Numbered from the stretch's first letter, positions 1-7,815 are shown. The stretch is DNA of 21,965 nt from an uncultured Geobacter sp. (GCA_937886325.1 CALABV010000082.1:1-21965); one strand, 5' to 3'. The notes: generated by a model not told the origin, from the sequence alone. Numbers and translations are program-made.

Positions 1-369
1 GAAGTCACCACCAGGGAAGCGCACATCGTCCAGGCCATCGGCGAGGTAGACGGGATGAACGTAACGGGCCTGGCAAGCCGTTTCGGCATAACGAAAAGCG
101 CGGCTTCGCAGATGGCCTCCAAGCTGGCCGGAAAAGGCTTTATCCGGAAAAGCCAGTCTCCTCACAGCAACAAGGAATTCCTCCTTTCTCTCACGGAACG
201 GGGCAGGCTGGTGTTCGACGCCCATGAGCGCCTGCACGGCAGGGAGATGGATGAGCTCATCGGCAAACTGAGCGCGTTTTCCATGTCCCAGATCGCGACG
301 CTGTCGGTGCTGCTGGAGGTTGTCGGAACAACCATGGACAACCGCCTCTCCGATTCCGCGAAGAAGTAA
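1..369 (+). CDS. MarR-family transcriptional regulator (5' end missing)
   Basis: The frame is open from the first base of the window, so the true start lies upstream and only the C-terminal ~122 residues are seen. The visible part carries a winged helix-turn-helix: a segment reading NVTGLASRFGITKSAASQ is the recognition helix region typical of MarR proteins, followed by KLAGKGFIRK and the wing ending in a LTERGRLVFDAHE stretch, which is the family's usual LTxxGrxxxxxH pattern. A C-terminal dimerisation helix follows. MarR proteins are dimeric repressors that usually sense small lipophilic or phenolic compounds and control neighbouring transporters. The RND exporter begins 48 bases downstream on the same strand, so it is the likely target and probably co-transcribed. 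The ligand cannot be inferred. Confidence 0.85.
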   Translation, partial: EVTTREAHIVQAIGEVDGMNVTGLASRFGITKSAASQMASKLAGKGFIRKSQSPHSNKEFLLSLTERGRLVFDAHERLHGREMDELIGKLSAFSMSQIATLSVLLEVVGTTMDNRLSDSAKK

Positions 370-387
370 TTTTTTTTGGGCTAATAG

Positions 388-400
388 TTAAGCATCTTAA
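388..400. promoter_or_regulatory. Candidate MarR operator: TTAAG-CAT-CTTAA inverted repeat
   Basis: The 48-base gap between the regulator and the exporter contains an inverted repeat with perfect 5-base arms TTAAG and CTTAA around CAT, in an A/T-rich stretch unlike the surrounding coding DNA. Short A/T-rich palindromes next to the regulator are typical MarR-family binding sites. The link is inferred from position and form only. It lies just upstream of the AGGAG ribosome-binding site at 406-410. Confidence 0.3.
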
Positions 401-417
401 TAAAAAGGAGCGGGAAC

Positions 418-3093
418 ATGTCGAACCTGAAGAATGCCGTAATCGAATTTTCCATCAGGCGCTACAAGACGGTCGCCGTTGCCGTAACCCTCTTCACGCT
501 TGCCGCGGGCGCTTTTTTTCCCTTGATCACCATCGATACGGATCCGGAAAACATGCTCGAAAAAAACGAACCGGTGCGGGTCTTTCACGATGAAAGCAAG
601 AAACGGTTCGAACTGAGCGATACCATCGTGCTGGGGGTCGTCAACGAGCGCGACCCGGACGGGGTGTTCAACCCGGCCACGCTGAAGCGCGTGCATGAAC
701 TGACGGAATACGCCAAAACCCTGCGCTGGGAGGACGGGAAAAATCCGGGCCGTACCTCGGGGGTCATCGAAGCGGACATGATCGCGCCCTCTCTGGTGGA
801 CCACATCACCCAGGATGGTCCGGGGGTGCTCCGGTTCGAGTGGCTGATGCCCGGGACGCCGCGCACCAGGGAAGAGGCCAGGGCGATACGCGACAAGGCG
901 CTTTCCAATCAGATGCTGAAGGGGATGGTGGTCTCGGAGGACGGGAAGGCCCTGTGCATCTACCTGCCCTTGACGGACAAGCTGCTCAGTTACCACGTCT
1001 ATGAAGAGCTGAAAAAGAAGACAGCCGGACTCGGCGGCGACGAGGAATATCACATTGCCGGCCTGCCGGTGGCCGAGAGCGCCATCGGCGTGGAGATGTT
1101 CAAGCAGATGACGGTCGCGGCGCCCCTGACCATGGTGGTCATTTTCGGCCTTCTGCTCCTCTTTTTCCGCAAGCTGAGGCTTATCGTCCTGCCGATGATT
1201 ATCGCGACGGTTTCGGTGGTTTCCGCCCTGGGCATGATGATCGCCTTCGGCCATCCGGTGCATATCCTCAGCTCCATGCTCCCCATCTTCCTGATGCCCA
1301 TCGCCATCTGTGATTCCGTCCACATCCTGTCGGACTTTTTCGAATCCTATTCCCTTGAAAAGGGGCGCGCCGGGACCCTCCGGGAGGTCATGGGCCGGCT
1401 GTTCGCGCCCATACTCTATACCTCGCTGACAACGGCCGCGGGTTTTCTCTCCTTCCTCACCACTTCCATTCCGCCGGCCAGGGTGTTCGGCCTGTTCGTG
1501 GCGGTGGGGGTGATGATCGCGTGGGCCGCCACCATCCTGCTGGTCCCGGCGTATGTGATGATGATTCCGGAGCGGGTGCTCGCGAACTTCGGCAGGGGCG
1601 CGGGCAGGGAGCGTTCGACGAGGCTCGCCGCCTTTCTCCAGTGGATAGGACGGTTTGCCTGCGCCCATTCGAAGCCGGTTCTCGTGATCATGGCCCTGCT
1701 GATAGTGATTGCGGTATGGGGCATTTCGCGCATCAACATCAACGACAATTACGCGAAACGCTTCACTGCGGGCCACCCGATCCGCAAGGCCGATACGGCG
1801 CTGAACAGGCATTTCGGAGGGACCTACACCGCCTACCTGGTGCTGGAGGGGAGAGAGGGCGGCGGCAAGCCGATGCCCGGGGATGTGGAGCGTATCGAGA
1901 CCGCCATGTCGGGCTTTGCTTCCCGGATTGACGCACCCGGCGCACTCGTCGAAAGAATCGCCGCGGACGTGAGGGCACGGATGCCAGGCTTTGCCCGCGT
2001 CGCCGCCGGTCACGAGGATTTTCTGGATAGGGCAATGAAGTATTTGGAAGAACGGACTTCCGCGGCGTCCGATGAAGAAGCCTATGTGCTGCGAGAACTG
2101 CACGGCTTTCTCGGCGCTGAAAAGGAAGGCATGAAGACCTTCAAGCGTCCCGAGGTCCTGCGCTACCTGGCCGGGCTCCAGTCGTACCTGGAGGGGGAAG
2201 GAATCGTCGGCAAGACCACGTCCGTGGCCGATGTGGTCCGCAAGGTCAACCAGGAACTGACGGACGGGAAAAAGGAGAGCTTCCGCGTTCCCGACAAGGC
2301 GTCGGCCGTTTCGGAATGCTACCTCCAGTACCAGCAGGGCCACCGGCCCAATGACCTGTGGCATATGGTGACGCCCGATTACATGAGCGCAACGGTCTGG
2401 ACCCAGTTCACCCGTGGCGACAGTAACCGGACCGCGCGGGCGGTGGAGGCGGTGAACAGTTATCTGAAGGACAATCCGCCACCGGTGGAGCTCTCCTGCC
2501 GCTGGGCCGGTCTCCACTATGTGAACCTCGTCTTTCAGGACATCATGTTCCGGGAGATGCTGGGTTCGTTCATCGGGTCGTTCGTCATCGTCTTCCTGAT
2601 GATGGTCGTGCTGTTCCGTTCCGTGCTCTGGGCCGGGGCGTGCATGATCCCGCTGACCGTGACCATCGCCGCCATTTACGGGGTCACCGGGATCATCGGC
2701 AAGGATTACGACATGCCGGTGGCGGTGATGAGCACAATATCCCTGGGCATAGCCGTGGATTTCGCCGTCCACTTCCTGGAGAGGAGCCGCCGCGCTTTCA
2801 GGGAAAAGGGTTCGTGGAAAGCGGCCGAGCCCGCCATGTTCGGCGAACCGGCCCTGGCTATCAGCAGAAACGTGCTGGTAGTGGCGCTCGGCTTCCTGCC
2901 GCTCATGGTGGCCCACCTGATCCCCTACAAGGTAACCGCGGTGATGCTCTTCGGGATCCTGTCCGTTTCCGGCGTGGTGACGCTCTTGTTTCTTCCCGCG
3001 CTATTGACAGTCGCGGAGAGGTGGTTTTTCAGGACAAGTGTGAATGCTGCAAAGGAAGTCGAACCGGTGGCCGAGGCGTTTCAGGAGCAATGA
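418..3093 (+). CDS. RND-superfamily (MMPL-type) exporter
   Basis: An 891-residue inner-membrane protein with the duplicated RND plan: one N-terminal membrane helix (about residues 17-38), a large periplasmic domain, a cluster of five helices (about 222-390), helix 7 (about 419-437), a second periplasmic domain, and a final five-helix cluster (about 710-870). Conserved-looking membrane aspartates occur in both halves (IAICDSVHILSDF and GIAVDFAVHFLER), as expected for proton-coupled RND pumps. It belongs to the single-subunit exporter group (COG1033/MMPL/hopanoid-exporter like) rather than the AcrB drug pumps: it is shorter, and no membrane-fusion protein is nearby. An AGGAG ribosome-binding site lies 7 bases before the ATG. 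The downstream LolA-like and beta-barrel genes suggest that it moves a lipid or other hydrophobic envelope molecule; the substrate is unknown. Confidence 0.88.
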   Translation: MSNLKNAVIEFSIRRYKTVAVAVTLFTLAAGAFFPLITIDTDPENMLEKNEPVRVFHDESKKRFELSDTIVLGVVNERDPDGVFNPATLKRVHELTEYAKTLRWEDGKNPGRTSGVIEADMIAPSLVDHITQDGPGVLRFEWLMPGTPRTREEARAIRDKALSNQMLKGMVVSEDGKALCIYLPLTDKLLSYHVYEELKKKTAGLGGDEEYHIAGLPVAESAIGVEMFKQMTVAAPLTMVVIFGLLLLFFRKLRLIVLPMIIATVSVVSALGMMIAFGHPVHILSSMLPIFLMPIAICDSVHILSDFFESYSLEKGRAGTLREVMGRLFAPILYTSLTTAAGFLSFLTTSIPPARVFGLFVAVGVMIAWAATILLVPAYVMMIPERVLANFGRGAGRERSTRLAAFLQWIGRFACAHSKPVLVIMALLIVIAVWGISRININDNYAKRFTAGHPIRKADTALNRHFGGTYTAYLVLEGREGGGKPMPGDVERIETAMSGFASRIDAPGALVERIAADVRARMPGFARVAAGHEDFLDRAMKYLEERTSAASDEEAYVLRELHGFLGAEKEGMKTFKRPEVLRYLAGLQSYLEGEGIVGKTTSVADVVRKVNQELTDGKKESFRVPDKASAVSECYLQYQQGHRPNDLWHMVTPDYMSATVWTQFTRGDSNRTARAVEAVNSYLKDNPPPVELSCRWAGLHYVNLVFQDIMFREMLGSFIGSFVIVFLMMVVLFRSVLWAGACMIPLTVTIAAIYGVTGIIGKDYDMPVAVMSTISLGIAVDFAVHFLERSRRAFREKGSWKAAEPAMFGEPALAISRNVLVVALGFLPLMVAHLIPYKVTAVMLFGILSVSGVVTLLFLPALLTVAERWFFRTSVNAAKEVEPVAEAFQEQ

Positions 3094-3115
3094 TTGCGCA
3101 TTCCCCTCCCCCCCG

Positions 3116-3163
3116 CCCCTCTCCCCGTGGTGGGAGAGGGTGGCCGAAGGCCGGGAGAGGGGT
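3116..3163. repeat. Intergenic palindromic repeat (CCCCTCTCCC / GGGAGAGGGG)
   Basis: A 48-base compact element: CCCCTCTCCCC at 3116-3126, GGGAGAGGG at 3132-3140, a small GGCC-GAA-GGCC hairpin at 3142-3152, and GGGAGAGGGG at 3153-3162. The left arm can pair with either right-hand copy, so two alternative hairpins are possible. It lies in the 161-base gap between the exporter and the LolA-like gene. The form is that of a dispersed intergenic (REP-like) palindrome. It might partly terminate transcription or protect the upstream mRNA, but no T-run follows. Confidence 0.6.
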
Positions 3164-3254
3164 AAGGAAGGGGTGGCATCAGTGTAATTTTGAATGGAGC
3201 GCCGGATCAGTCAGGATTGGATATCGGCATGAGCGAAAGAAATGGAGGTTCGTA

Positions 3255-4088
3255 ATGAAGATAAAAACTGGATGGATGGTTGCGGTTCTGATGACCTGCG
3301 CGGGTTCAGCCTTTGCCGCCGGTTCGCCGGGCGGGGTGAGCGTCGATGAAATCGTCAGGAAAGCCAATCACATGGCCCTTTACCAGGGCGAGGACGGCAG
3401 GGGACGGGTCGAAATGGTGATCACCGACAGGCAGGGGCGCACGCGCAAAAGGGTGTTCGCCATGCTGCGCAAAGACGATGGCGAGGGTGACCGGGACCAG
3501 AGGTACTATGTCCTTTTTCATGAGCCGGCCGATGTGCGCAGGACGGTCTTCATGGTCCACAAGCATGCCGCTCCCGGAAAGGATGACGACCGGTGGCTCT
3601 ACCTCCCCGGTCTCGACCTGGTGAAACGCATCGCGTCGAGCGACAAGCGGACCAGCTTTGTCGGCTCCGATTTCCTGTACGAGGACATCTCCGGCCGGAG
3701 CGTCACGGAAGACCGGCATGAACTGCTCCGGACCACGGACAGGCACTATGTTGTGAAAAATGTGCCGAAACAGCCCCACACCGTGGAGTTTGCCTACTAC
3801 CTGGCATATGTGGACAGGAAGAGTTTCATGCCGGTGAAGATGGAGTTTTTCAAGAAAGCGGACCGGCTGTATCGCGTGATCGAGGTGGAGCGGCTGGAAA
3901 ACGTCGCGGCGCGGGAAAAGGGGCGCGCGGTCGGCTATCCCACGGTGATGAAAACCGTTGCCCAGGACCTGGACACGGGGAGCAGGACCGAGATGGTCTT
4001 CTCCGCTGTCGGCTACAACAGCGGCCTAAAGGATGATCTGTTCAGCGAGCGCTACCTGAGAAAACCGCCGAGAGAAGCCGTGCGATGA
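3255..4088 (+). CDS. Periplasmic LolA-like outer-membrane lipoprotein-sorting protein
   Basis: A 277-residue secreted protein. The ATG at 3255 was chosen because a GGAGG site lies 6 bases upstream and it gives a clean signal peptide (residues 1-21, ending SAFA). The frame also runs upstream into the exporter gene, but that part is out-of-frame noise. The mature part has the pattern of the LolA-like family that accompanies RND exporters: an N-terminal helix (VDEIVRKANHM), then beta-strands with the stretches RVEMVITDRQGRTRKR, DDRWLYLPGLDLVKRI and SFVGSDFLYEDI. Such proteins fold as a half-barrel that can hold a lipid chain. Its place between an inner-membrane exporter and an outer-membrane barrel suggests that it shuttles the exported hydrophobic molecule across the periplasm. 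The substrate is unknown. The stop overlaps the next start (ATGA). Confidence 0.83.
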   Translation: MKIKTGWMVAVLMTCAGSAFAAGSPGGVSVDEIVRKANHMALYQGEDGRGRVEMVITDRQGRTRKRVFAMLRKDDGEGDRDQRYYVLFHEPADVRRTVFMVHKHAAPGKDDDRWLYLPGLDLVKRIASSDKRTSFVGSDFLYEDISGRSVTEDRHELLRTTDRHYVVKNVPKQPHTVEFAYYLAYVDRKSFMPVKMEFFKKADRLYRVIEVERLENVAAREKGRAVGYPTVMKTVAQDLDTGSRTEMVFSAVGYNSGLKDDLFSERYLRKPPREAVR

Positions 4089-5367
4089 GAATGACGCGCT
4101 TCATTCGTCCCCTGTCGTTCATGGTCGCCGCGGTCATCGCGTTTTCGGCATGCGCCTATGCGGAGGCGGATACGGACAGGCCGTGGCTGGACCGGTTCGA
4201 GGCGGAGCTGCACGGATACGGCGAATTGCGATCCGGTTTTCGCACCCGCAACGACCCCCATGAAAAAGAGCTGTCTGTCATGGAAGCGCGCCTGCAACTG
4301 GAGCTGTCCGTCTCGGACCCGTGGTTCGATTTCAAATACAAGGGAGACGCCTGGGCCGACGGCATAACGGAACGGGGCGAGTATGATACGCGCGAACTGT
4401 GGTTCTTCGCCCGTCCGGCCGCTTTCCTCGACATCAAGGCCGGACGGCAGGTCCTGACCTGGGGGACGGGGGACCTGGTGTTTCTCAACGACCTGTTTCC
4501 CAAAGACTGGCAATCATTCTTCATCGGACGGGACGCCGAATACCTGAAGGCACCGTCCGATGCGCTGAAACTGGGCATGTTCACGGAGTACGTCAACCTG
4601 GCCCTGGTGTATTCGCCGCGGTTCGACGCGGACCGCTTCATTACGGGTGAATATGTTTCCTTCTGGAATGGGGGGCTGAACAGGCGCTCCGGCCGCGACG
4701 CGATTCTCTCCGCTTCCGAACCGGACCGCTGGTTCCGGGATTACGAGCTCGCCGCGCGCCTGTACCGGAACCTCGGCGGGTACGAGCTGGCCGCCTATGC
4801 CTACCGGGGGTACTGGAAAACCCCGGCCGGCCGGACAACGGCGGGAACCGCAACCTTTCCCCGCCTGAACGTCTACGGAGCAAGCGCGCGGGGTCCCATC
4901 GGCGCCGGTATCGGCAACATCGAGTGCGCCTGGTACCAGTCAATCGACAATGAAAGCGGACGCAACCCCCTGGCGAACAATTCGGAAATGCGCTACCTGG
5001 CGGGGTATGCCTGGGAAATCGCCAGGGATTTCAATGCCTCGATGCAGTATTACGTGGAGCAGACGCTGAAGTACGGCGCATATGGGGAACTCCATGGCGG
5101 CGCGCCCGTCAGGGACCGTTTCAGGCACGTGATTACGCTGCAACTGACGAAGCTGATGATGAACCAGAACCTGAAGCTGTCCCTGTCCGGATACTATTCC
5201 CCAAGCGACAACGACGCCTATCTCCGGCCCCATGTCCAGTACAAATACTCGGACCGTGTTACCCTGGAAGCCGGGGCGAACGTGTTCGCGGGAGAGTGTT
5301 CCCAGACATTTTTCGCGCAGTTCATGACAACACCAATATCTATACGGCGGTCCGGTACAGCTTCTGA
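4085..5367 (+). CDS. Outer-membrane beta-barrel protein, apparent frameshift near the C-terminus
   Basis: The start ATG overlaps the previous stop (ATGA). Residues 1-26 form a signal peptide (ending AYA). The body, about 400 residues, alternates polar and aromatic/hydrophobic residues, as in porin-like barrels of the DUF1302/alginate-export type (for example DFKYKGDAWADG, GRQVLTWGTGDLVFLND). As written, the frame runs on to 5851 with low-quality, Arg-rich sequence overlapping the methyltransferase gene. However, one base added after CAGTT at 5318-5322 switches to a frame reading HDNTNIYTAVRYSF then TGA at 5365-5367. That ending, with a terminal Phe, is the classical outer-membrane beta-signal. 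I therefore give the end of the corrected frame (about 427 residues). The missing base may be a sequencing error or a real mutation. It probably forms the outer-membrane exit of the export cluster. Confidence 0.75.
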
Positions 5368-5427
5368 ACGGGGACGCGAAGATGGGCCGTGCGGCTGCAA
5401 CGGGAGACGAAAGGAGGAGAGAAGGCG

Positions 5428-6036
5428 ATGCATGACAATGAACGGAACGGTCTTGGGCAGGGGCATGGAAAGGGCGCGCACGGAAGGGGACCGAGCAGCT
5501 TCTGGATGCACGACCCGCGGAAAGTATTCAACGCGCTGGCGCTGGAACGGGGAGATGCCTTTCTCGATCTGGGGTGTGGCCCCGGAGAGTATGTCATGGA
5601 GGCGGCGCGCATCGTCGGGGATTCGGGGATGGTGTACGCACTGGACAAATCAGGACGGATGGTTGACTATGTGGCCTGGGAAGCCTATTCTCACGGCGCC
5701 GGAAATGTCACGGTCAGGGTTTGTGACATTACCGGTCCGTTACCACTGGCCGACTACAGCGTCGATGTCTGCCTCCTGTCCACCGTATTCCACATTCCTG
5801 AGGTTTCGCGCCATGCGCGGGATATTTTCGCTGAAGTCCGCCGCGTGCTGAAGCCGGGGGGCCGTCTGGCTATTATCGAATGCAAAAAGGAAAAGATGTC
5901 TTTCGGCCCGCCCATGGATATGCGCTGGGCGCCGGGGGAGCTGGAAGATCTCCTTTCCGGAACCGGGTACCGGAAGATAGGTCTGACCGATCTGGGATAC
6001 TGCTATCTGCTGCAATTCGATGCCGGTACGTTGTAG
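5428..6036 (+). CDS. SAM-dependent class I methyltransferase
   Basis: A 202-residue protein with a Rossmann-type methyltransferase core. Motif I reads FLDLGCGPGEYV, followed by an acidic residue at the end of strand 2 (VYALDKS), then VRVCDITG, PLADYSVDVCLLSTVFH (motif IV region) and VLKPGGRLAIIE (motif VI region). This is the Methyltransf_11/UbiE-like pattern. The ATG at 5428 is preferred over 5389 because AAGGAGG lies at 5411-5417, 10 bases upstream, and the extra residues are not family-like. It is the last gene of the exporter cluster on this strand, 60 bases after the corrected barrel stop. The substrate cannot be read from the sequence; a small lipid or quinone-like molecule would fit the context but is only inference. 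Confidence 0.82.
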   Translation: MHDNERNGLGQGHGKGAHGRGPSSFWMHDPRKVFNALALERGDAFLDLGCGPGEYVMEAARIVGDSGMVYALDKSGRMVDYVAWEAYSHGAGNVTVRVCDITGPLPLADYSVDVCLLSTVFHIPEVSRHARDIFAEVRRVLKPGGRLAIIECKKEKMSFGPPMDMRWAPGELEDLLSGTGYRKIGLTDLGYCYLLQFDAGTL

Positions 6037-6131
6037 CGTTCCGACGTTGCGACAAAGTTGCTTCTATTTCTGACTTGAATCATGGTTTCTGCCTTTAACC
6101 GCGTCACTGCCCCCGATCTTTTTCGTTTTCT

Positions 6132-6150
6132 GATCTCGGCCCGCGAGATC
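6132..6150. other. Short perfect hairpin (GATCTCG / CGAGATC)
   Basis: Perfect 7-base arms, GATCTCG at 6132-6138 and CGAGATC at 6144-6150, surround a GCCCG loop. It lies in the gap between the methyltransferase end and the convergent minus-strand reading frame. There is no T-run after it on either strand, so it is not a convincing intrinsic terminator, although its position between convergent genes fits one. The rest of 6037-6165 shows nothing else. Confidence 0.35.
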
Positions 6151-6165
6151 GTATGCATCAAACAT

Positions 6166-6254
6166 TCAAGTTGCTATGCCAAGTCTCGGCAGAATCACTT
6201 TTTGCAGAATAACCCAGGTAACTGCAACAGCGCTGATAATAAAATGTTTTTCAT
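6166..6254 (-). pseudogene. Possible ~29-residue membrane peptide, frame broken by one base
   Basis: On the minus strand an AGGAGG site (6264-6259) stands 4 bases before an ATG (6254-6252). As written, the frame from that ATG ends after 18 residues. If one base is added in the T-run just after the third codon, the frame joins the reading frame that ends at 6166 and gives a peptide beginning MKNIF, with the hydrophobic stretch AVAVTWVILQKVILP and ending RLGIAT. That looks like a single-pass membrane micropeptide. The evidence is the good ribosome-binding site and the hydrophobic continuation; it could equally be chance. It lies downstream of the FmdB-like gene on the same strand. Confidence 0.3.
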
Positions 6255-6303
6255 TGTTCCTCCTCGATAGTGGCAATGCAGAATGTCCGCGAGAGCGGAG
6301 AAG

Positions 6304-6325
6304 GAGAACGTTCATTTTCGTTCTC
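6304..6325. other. Hairpin between the FmdB-like gene and the short peptide
   Basis: GAGAACG at 6304-6310 and CGTTCTC at 6319-6325 form perfect 7-base arms around an 8-base TTCATTTT loop. A second tiny stem (CCGC-GAGA-GCGG, near 6288-6299) lies next to it. Both sit 75-110 bases after the end of the minus-strand FmdB-like gene. They could stabilise or attenuate that transcript. No T-run marks them as terminators. Confidence 0.3.
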
Positions 6326-6398
6326 AGGGCCGACCGTACTGCTTTGTTTTTCACACCTTTGATTGTTTTTGATGCCGACCCGGCATCGCTCAGAATCA

Positions 6399-6578
6399 TC
6401 AGCCCTCACTGCCGCAGTATTCTGTTGAAGTCGACCCGGTTGAGGAAAAAGATGAAACTTCTTTTCTTAACCCGGTTGACCCGCAGTACGGGCACGCCAC
6501 AGTTTCAGTCGCCGCCTTTTTCTCCAGTTTCTCAAATCGGCGTCCGCATTTTATGCATGAGTATTCGTACATAAGCAT
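6399..6578 (-). CDS. FmdB-family small zinc-ribbon protein
   Basis: A 59-residue protein with start MLMYEYSCIKCGRRFE, a CxxCG pair followed by a second pair in VACPYCGS. The YEYxCxxCGxxFE opening is the signature of the FmdB/CxxC_CxxC_SSSS zinc-ribbon family. After the second pair comes a Ser/Thr-rich tail (SSFSSTGSTSTEYCGSEG), also usual in this family. The ATG at 6578 is chosen because GGGAGG lies 6 bases upstream; the frame extends further, but upstream residues are not family-like. Most members have no known biochemical role; some have been linked to gene regulation. It has its own 304-base upstream gap and may form a short minus-strand unit with the peptide after it. Confidence 0.75.
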   Translation of the reverse strand: MLMYEYSCIKCGRRFEKLEKKAATETVACPYCGSTGLRKEVSSFSSTGSTSTEYCGSEG

Positions 6579-6882
6579 AATCGACCTCCCGAAAATAATA
6601 TTCAATATTTGGTTCCCACCATGACGAAGACCTTGCGCGTAATCTGCCGGCAGCTTGAACGGCATTTCCAGGCTGAGCGGACTGATGGCGGTTTACAGAA
6701 TTTACAGGGTTGTCCATTTGCCGTTGTAGAATATATTCAGGTACACCAAAATAGTTCGTTATGGGACGCAAAGCAAACGATGGAGTCCGGGAACATAACG
6801 GTGGAAGCCGAGATGGGGGCGCGGGCGCCGGGTACAAAATCGCAAGAGATGAATGTTTATGGATATCCGACGGGATTCGGAA
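6579..6882. other. Non-coding gap, slightly A/T-rich
   Basis: No convincing gene is seen on either strand. Visible items: a 9-base-period direct repeat TTTACAGAA/TTTACAGGG at 6692-6709; an A/T-rich AATATTGAATATT stretch close to the FmdB-like start, which may supply a -10 element on the minus strand; a GGATATCC palindrome at 6861-6868; and an odd palindrome CGGAATCATTCCG at 6878-6890 that overlaps the stop of the HD gene. None can be assigned a role. Confidence 0.5.
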
Positions 6883-7815
6883 TCATTCCGTATTGGAAAT
6901 TTCCAGCAGCTCAAGTCTTTTCAACAGCCCGCCCCGCTGCAGTTTGTCCCGGTAATCATTGCGGTGGTTCTCCAGCAGATGACACAGGTATGCCTGGTTG
7001 CTTTCTATGGAGTCGGCGTACATGTCGTAGTCTATCTCCCACCGTTTCCGGAAGTGATTGGCGAAGTAAGCTTTGACGTCGCCCAAGTCGTTTTCCATCC
7101 GATATTGGGCGCGGCGGTATGATTCGAGGGTGTTTTCAAGCAGTTCCAGTTCCGTGCGGAATCCGAGAACCTGCACCTCGCTCAGTTCCTTGAAAAGGAA
7201 CAGAAGCTTTTCCAGGTAGGTTCGGTCCGCAATCTGACCTATGATCTCGGCCGTGGCCACCATTTTCGCGAGGGTCTCTTCACCCTTGGATACGAACGAG
7301 ATGTCGCCCGGGTTCATCTCCATATCCGTGCATCTGACGAAGTCCCGACAGATATCCAGGTCCTTGGTGTCGTAGCCGTTGTCGGAGAAGTACTGCTCCA
7401 GGAACTGAATGCTCCGCTCGATTCTGACGGGGGTATACTTGCCCCCCGTCCCCAAGGTGTCGTCTTGCCGTTGGATATATCCCGTTTCATGGAGCAGGAC
7501 GGCTATCAGGGCAAGGGTTACGTGCCGTTCACGGAAAGACACACCGGCTGCATAGGCGCCGTGAACGAGGCTTACCAGGGCGAGCAGCACATCGGTCATG
7601 TGTTTCAGATCGTGGTAGGGGGTGGTGCACTGCCGGTAGCCGGGGTAGTTGCCGTTGTAGAGCTTGACGACATCATTGAAAACCGAGTCGAGCCAGGTGA
7701 AGTCGTAGTCGGAATATACGAGAGACACAAGTTCACGGACCTCATCGTATACGCTCCGGGGGAAATCCATCTTGATGAGGTCGGTAAGGAACAGCTTGTT
7801 GCGGACCGGATCCAT
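6883..7815 (-). CDS. HD-domain phosphohydrolase with class I PDE-like motifs
   Basis: A 310-residue soluble protein. The metal-binding motifs are PYHDLKHMTDV (His68, His72), close to the YHNxxHxxDV block of class I cyclic-nucleotide phosphodiesterases, and LALIAVLLHETGY (His109, Glu110), at the position where HD proteins carry His-Asp. A later candidate ligand is Asp197 in AEIIGQIADRTY. Helical, charged sequence makes up the rest. HD/PDEase proteins use one or two divalent metals to cleave phosphate esters, often of nucleotides or signalling molecules. The Asp-to-Glu change in the HD pair is unusual and may alter or weaken metal binding. An AGGAAAGG site lies before the ATG. It is apparently monocistronic. 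The substrate is unknown. Confidence 0.72.
   Translation of the reverse strand: MDPVRNKLFLTDLIKMDFPRSVYDEVRELVSLVYSDYDFTWLDSVFNDVVKLYNGNYPGYRQCTTPYHDLKHMTDVLLALVSLVHGAYAAGVSFRERHVTLALIAVLLHETGYIQRQDDTLGTGGKYTPVRIERSIQFLEQYFSDNGYDTKDLDICRDFVRCTDMEMNPGDISFVSKGEETLAKMVATAEIIGQIADRTYLEKLLFLFKELSEVQVLGFRTELELLENTLESYRRAQYRMENDLGDVKAYFANHFRKRWEIDYDMYADSIESNQAYLCHLLENHRNDYRDKLQRGGLLKRLELLEISNTE

Noticed and set aside
397..2916. 839-codon minus-strand open frame opposite the exporter gene
   Set aside because: It is a shadow of the high-G+C exporter gene: His/Arg/Gly-rich, with no recognisable domain, and the plus-strand protein is clearly an RND exporter.
5368..5851. Extension of the barrel reading frame past 5367
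   Set aside because: Arg-, Gly- and Trp-rich noise overlapping the methyltransferase; explained by a one-base shift.
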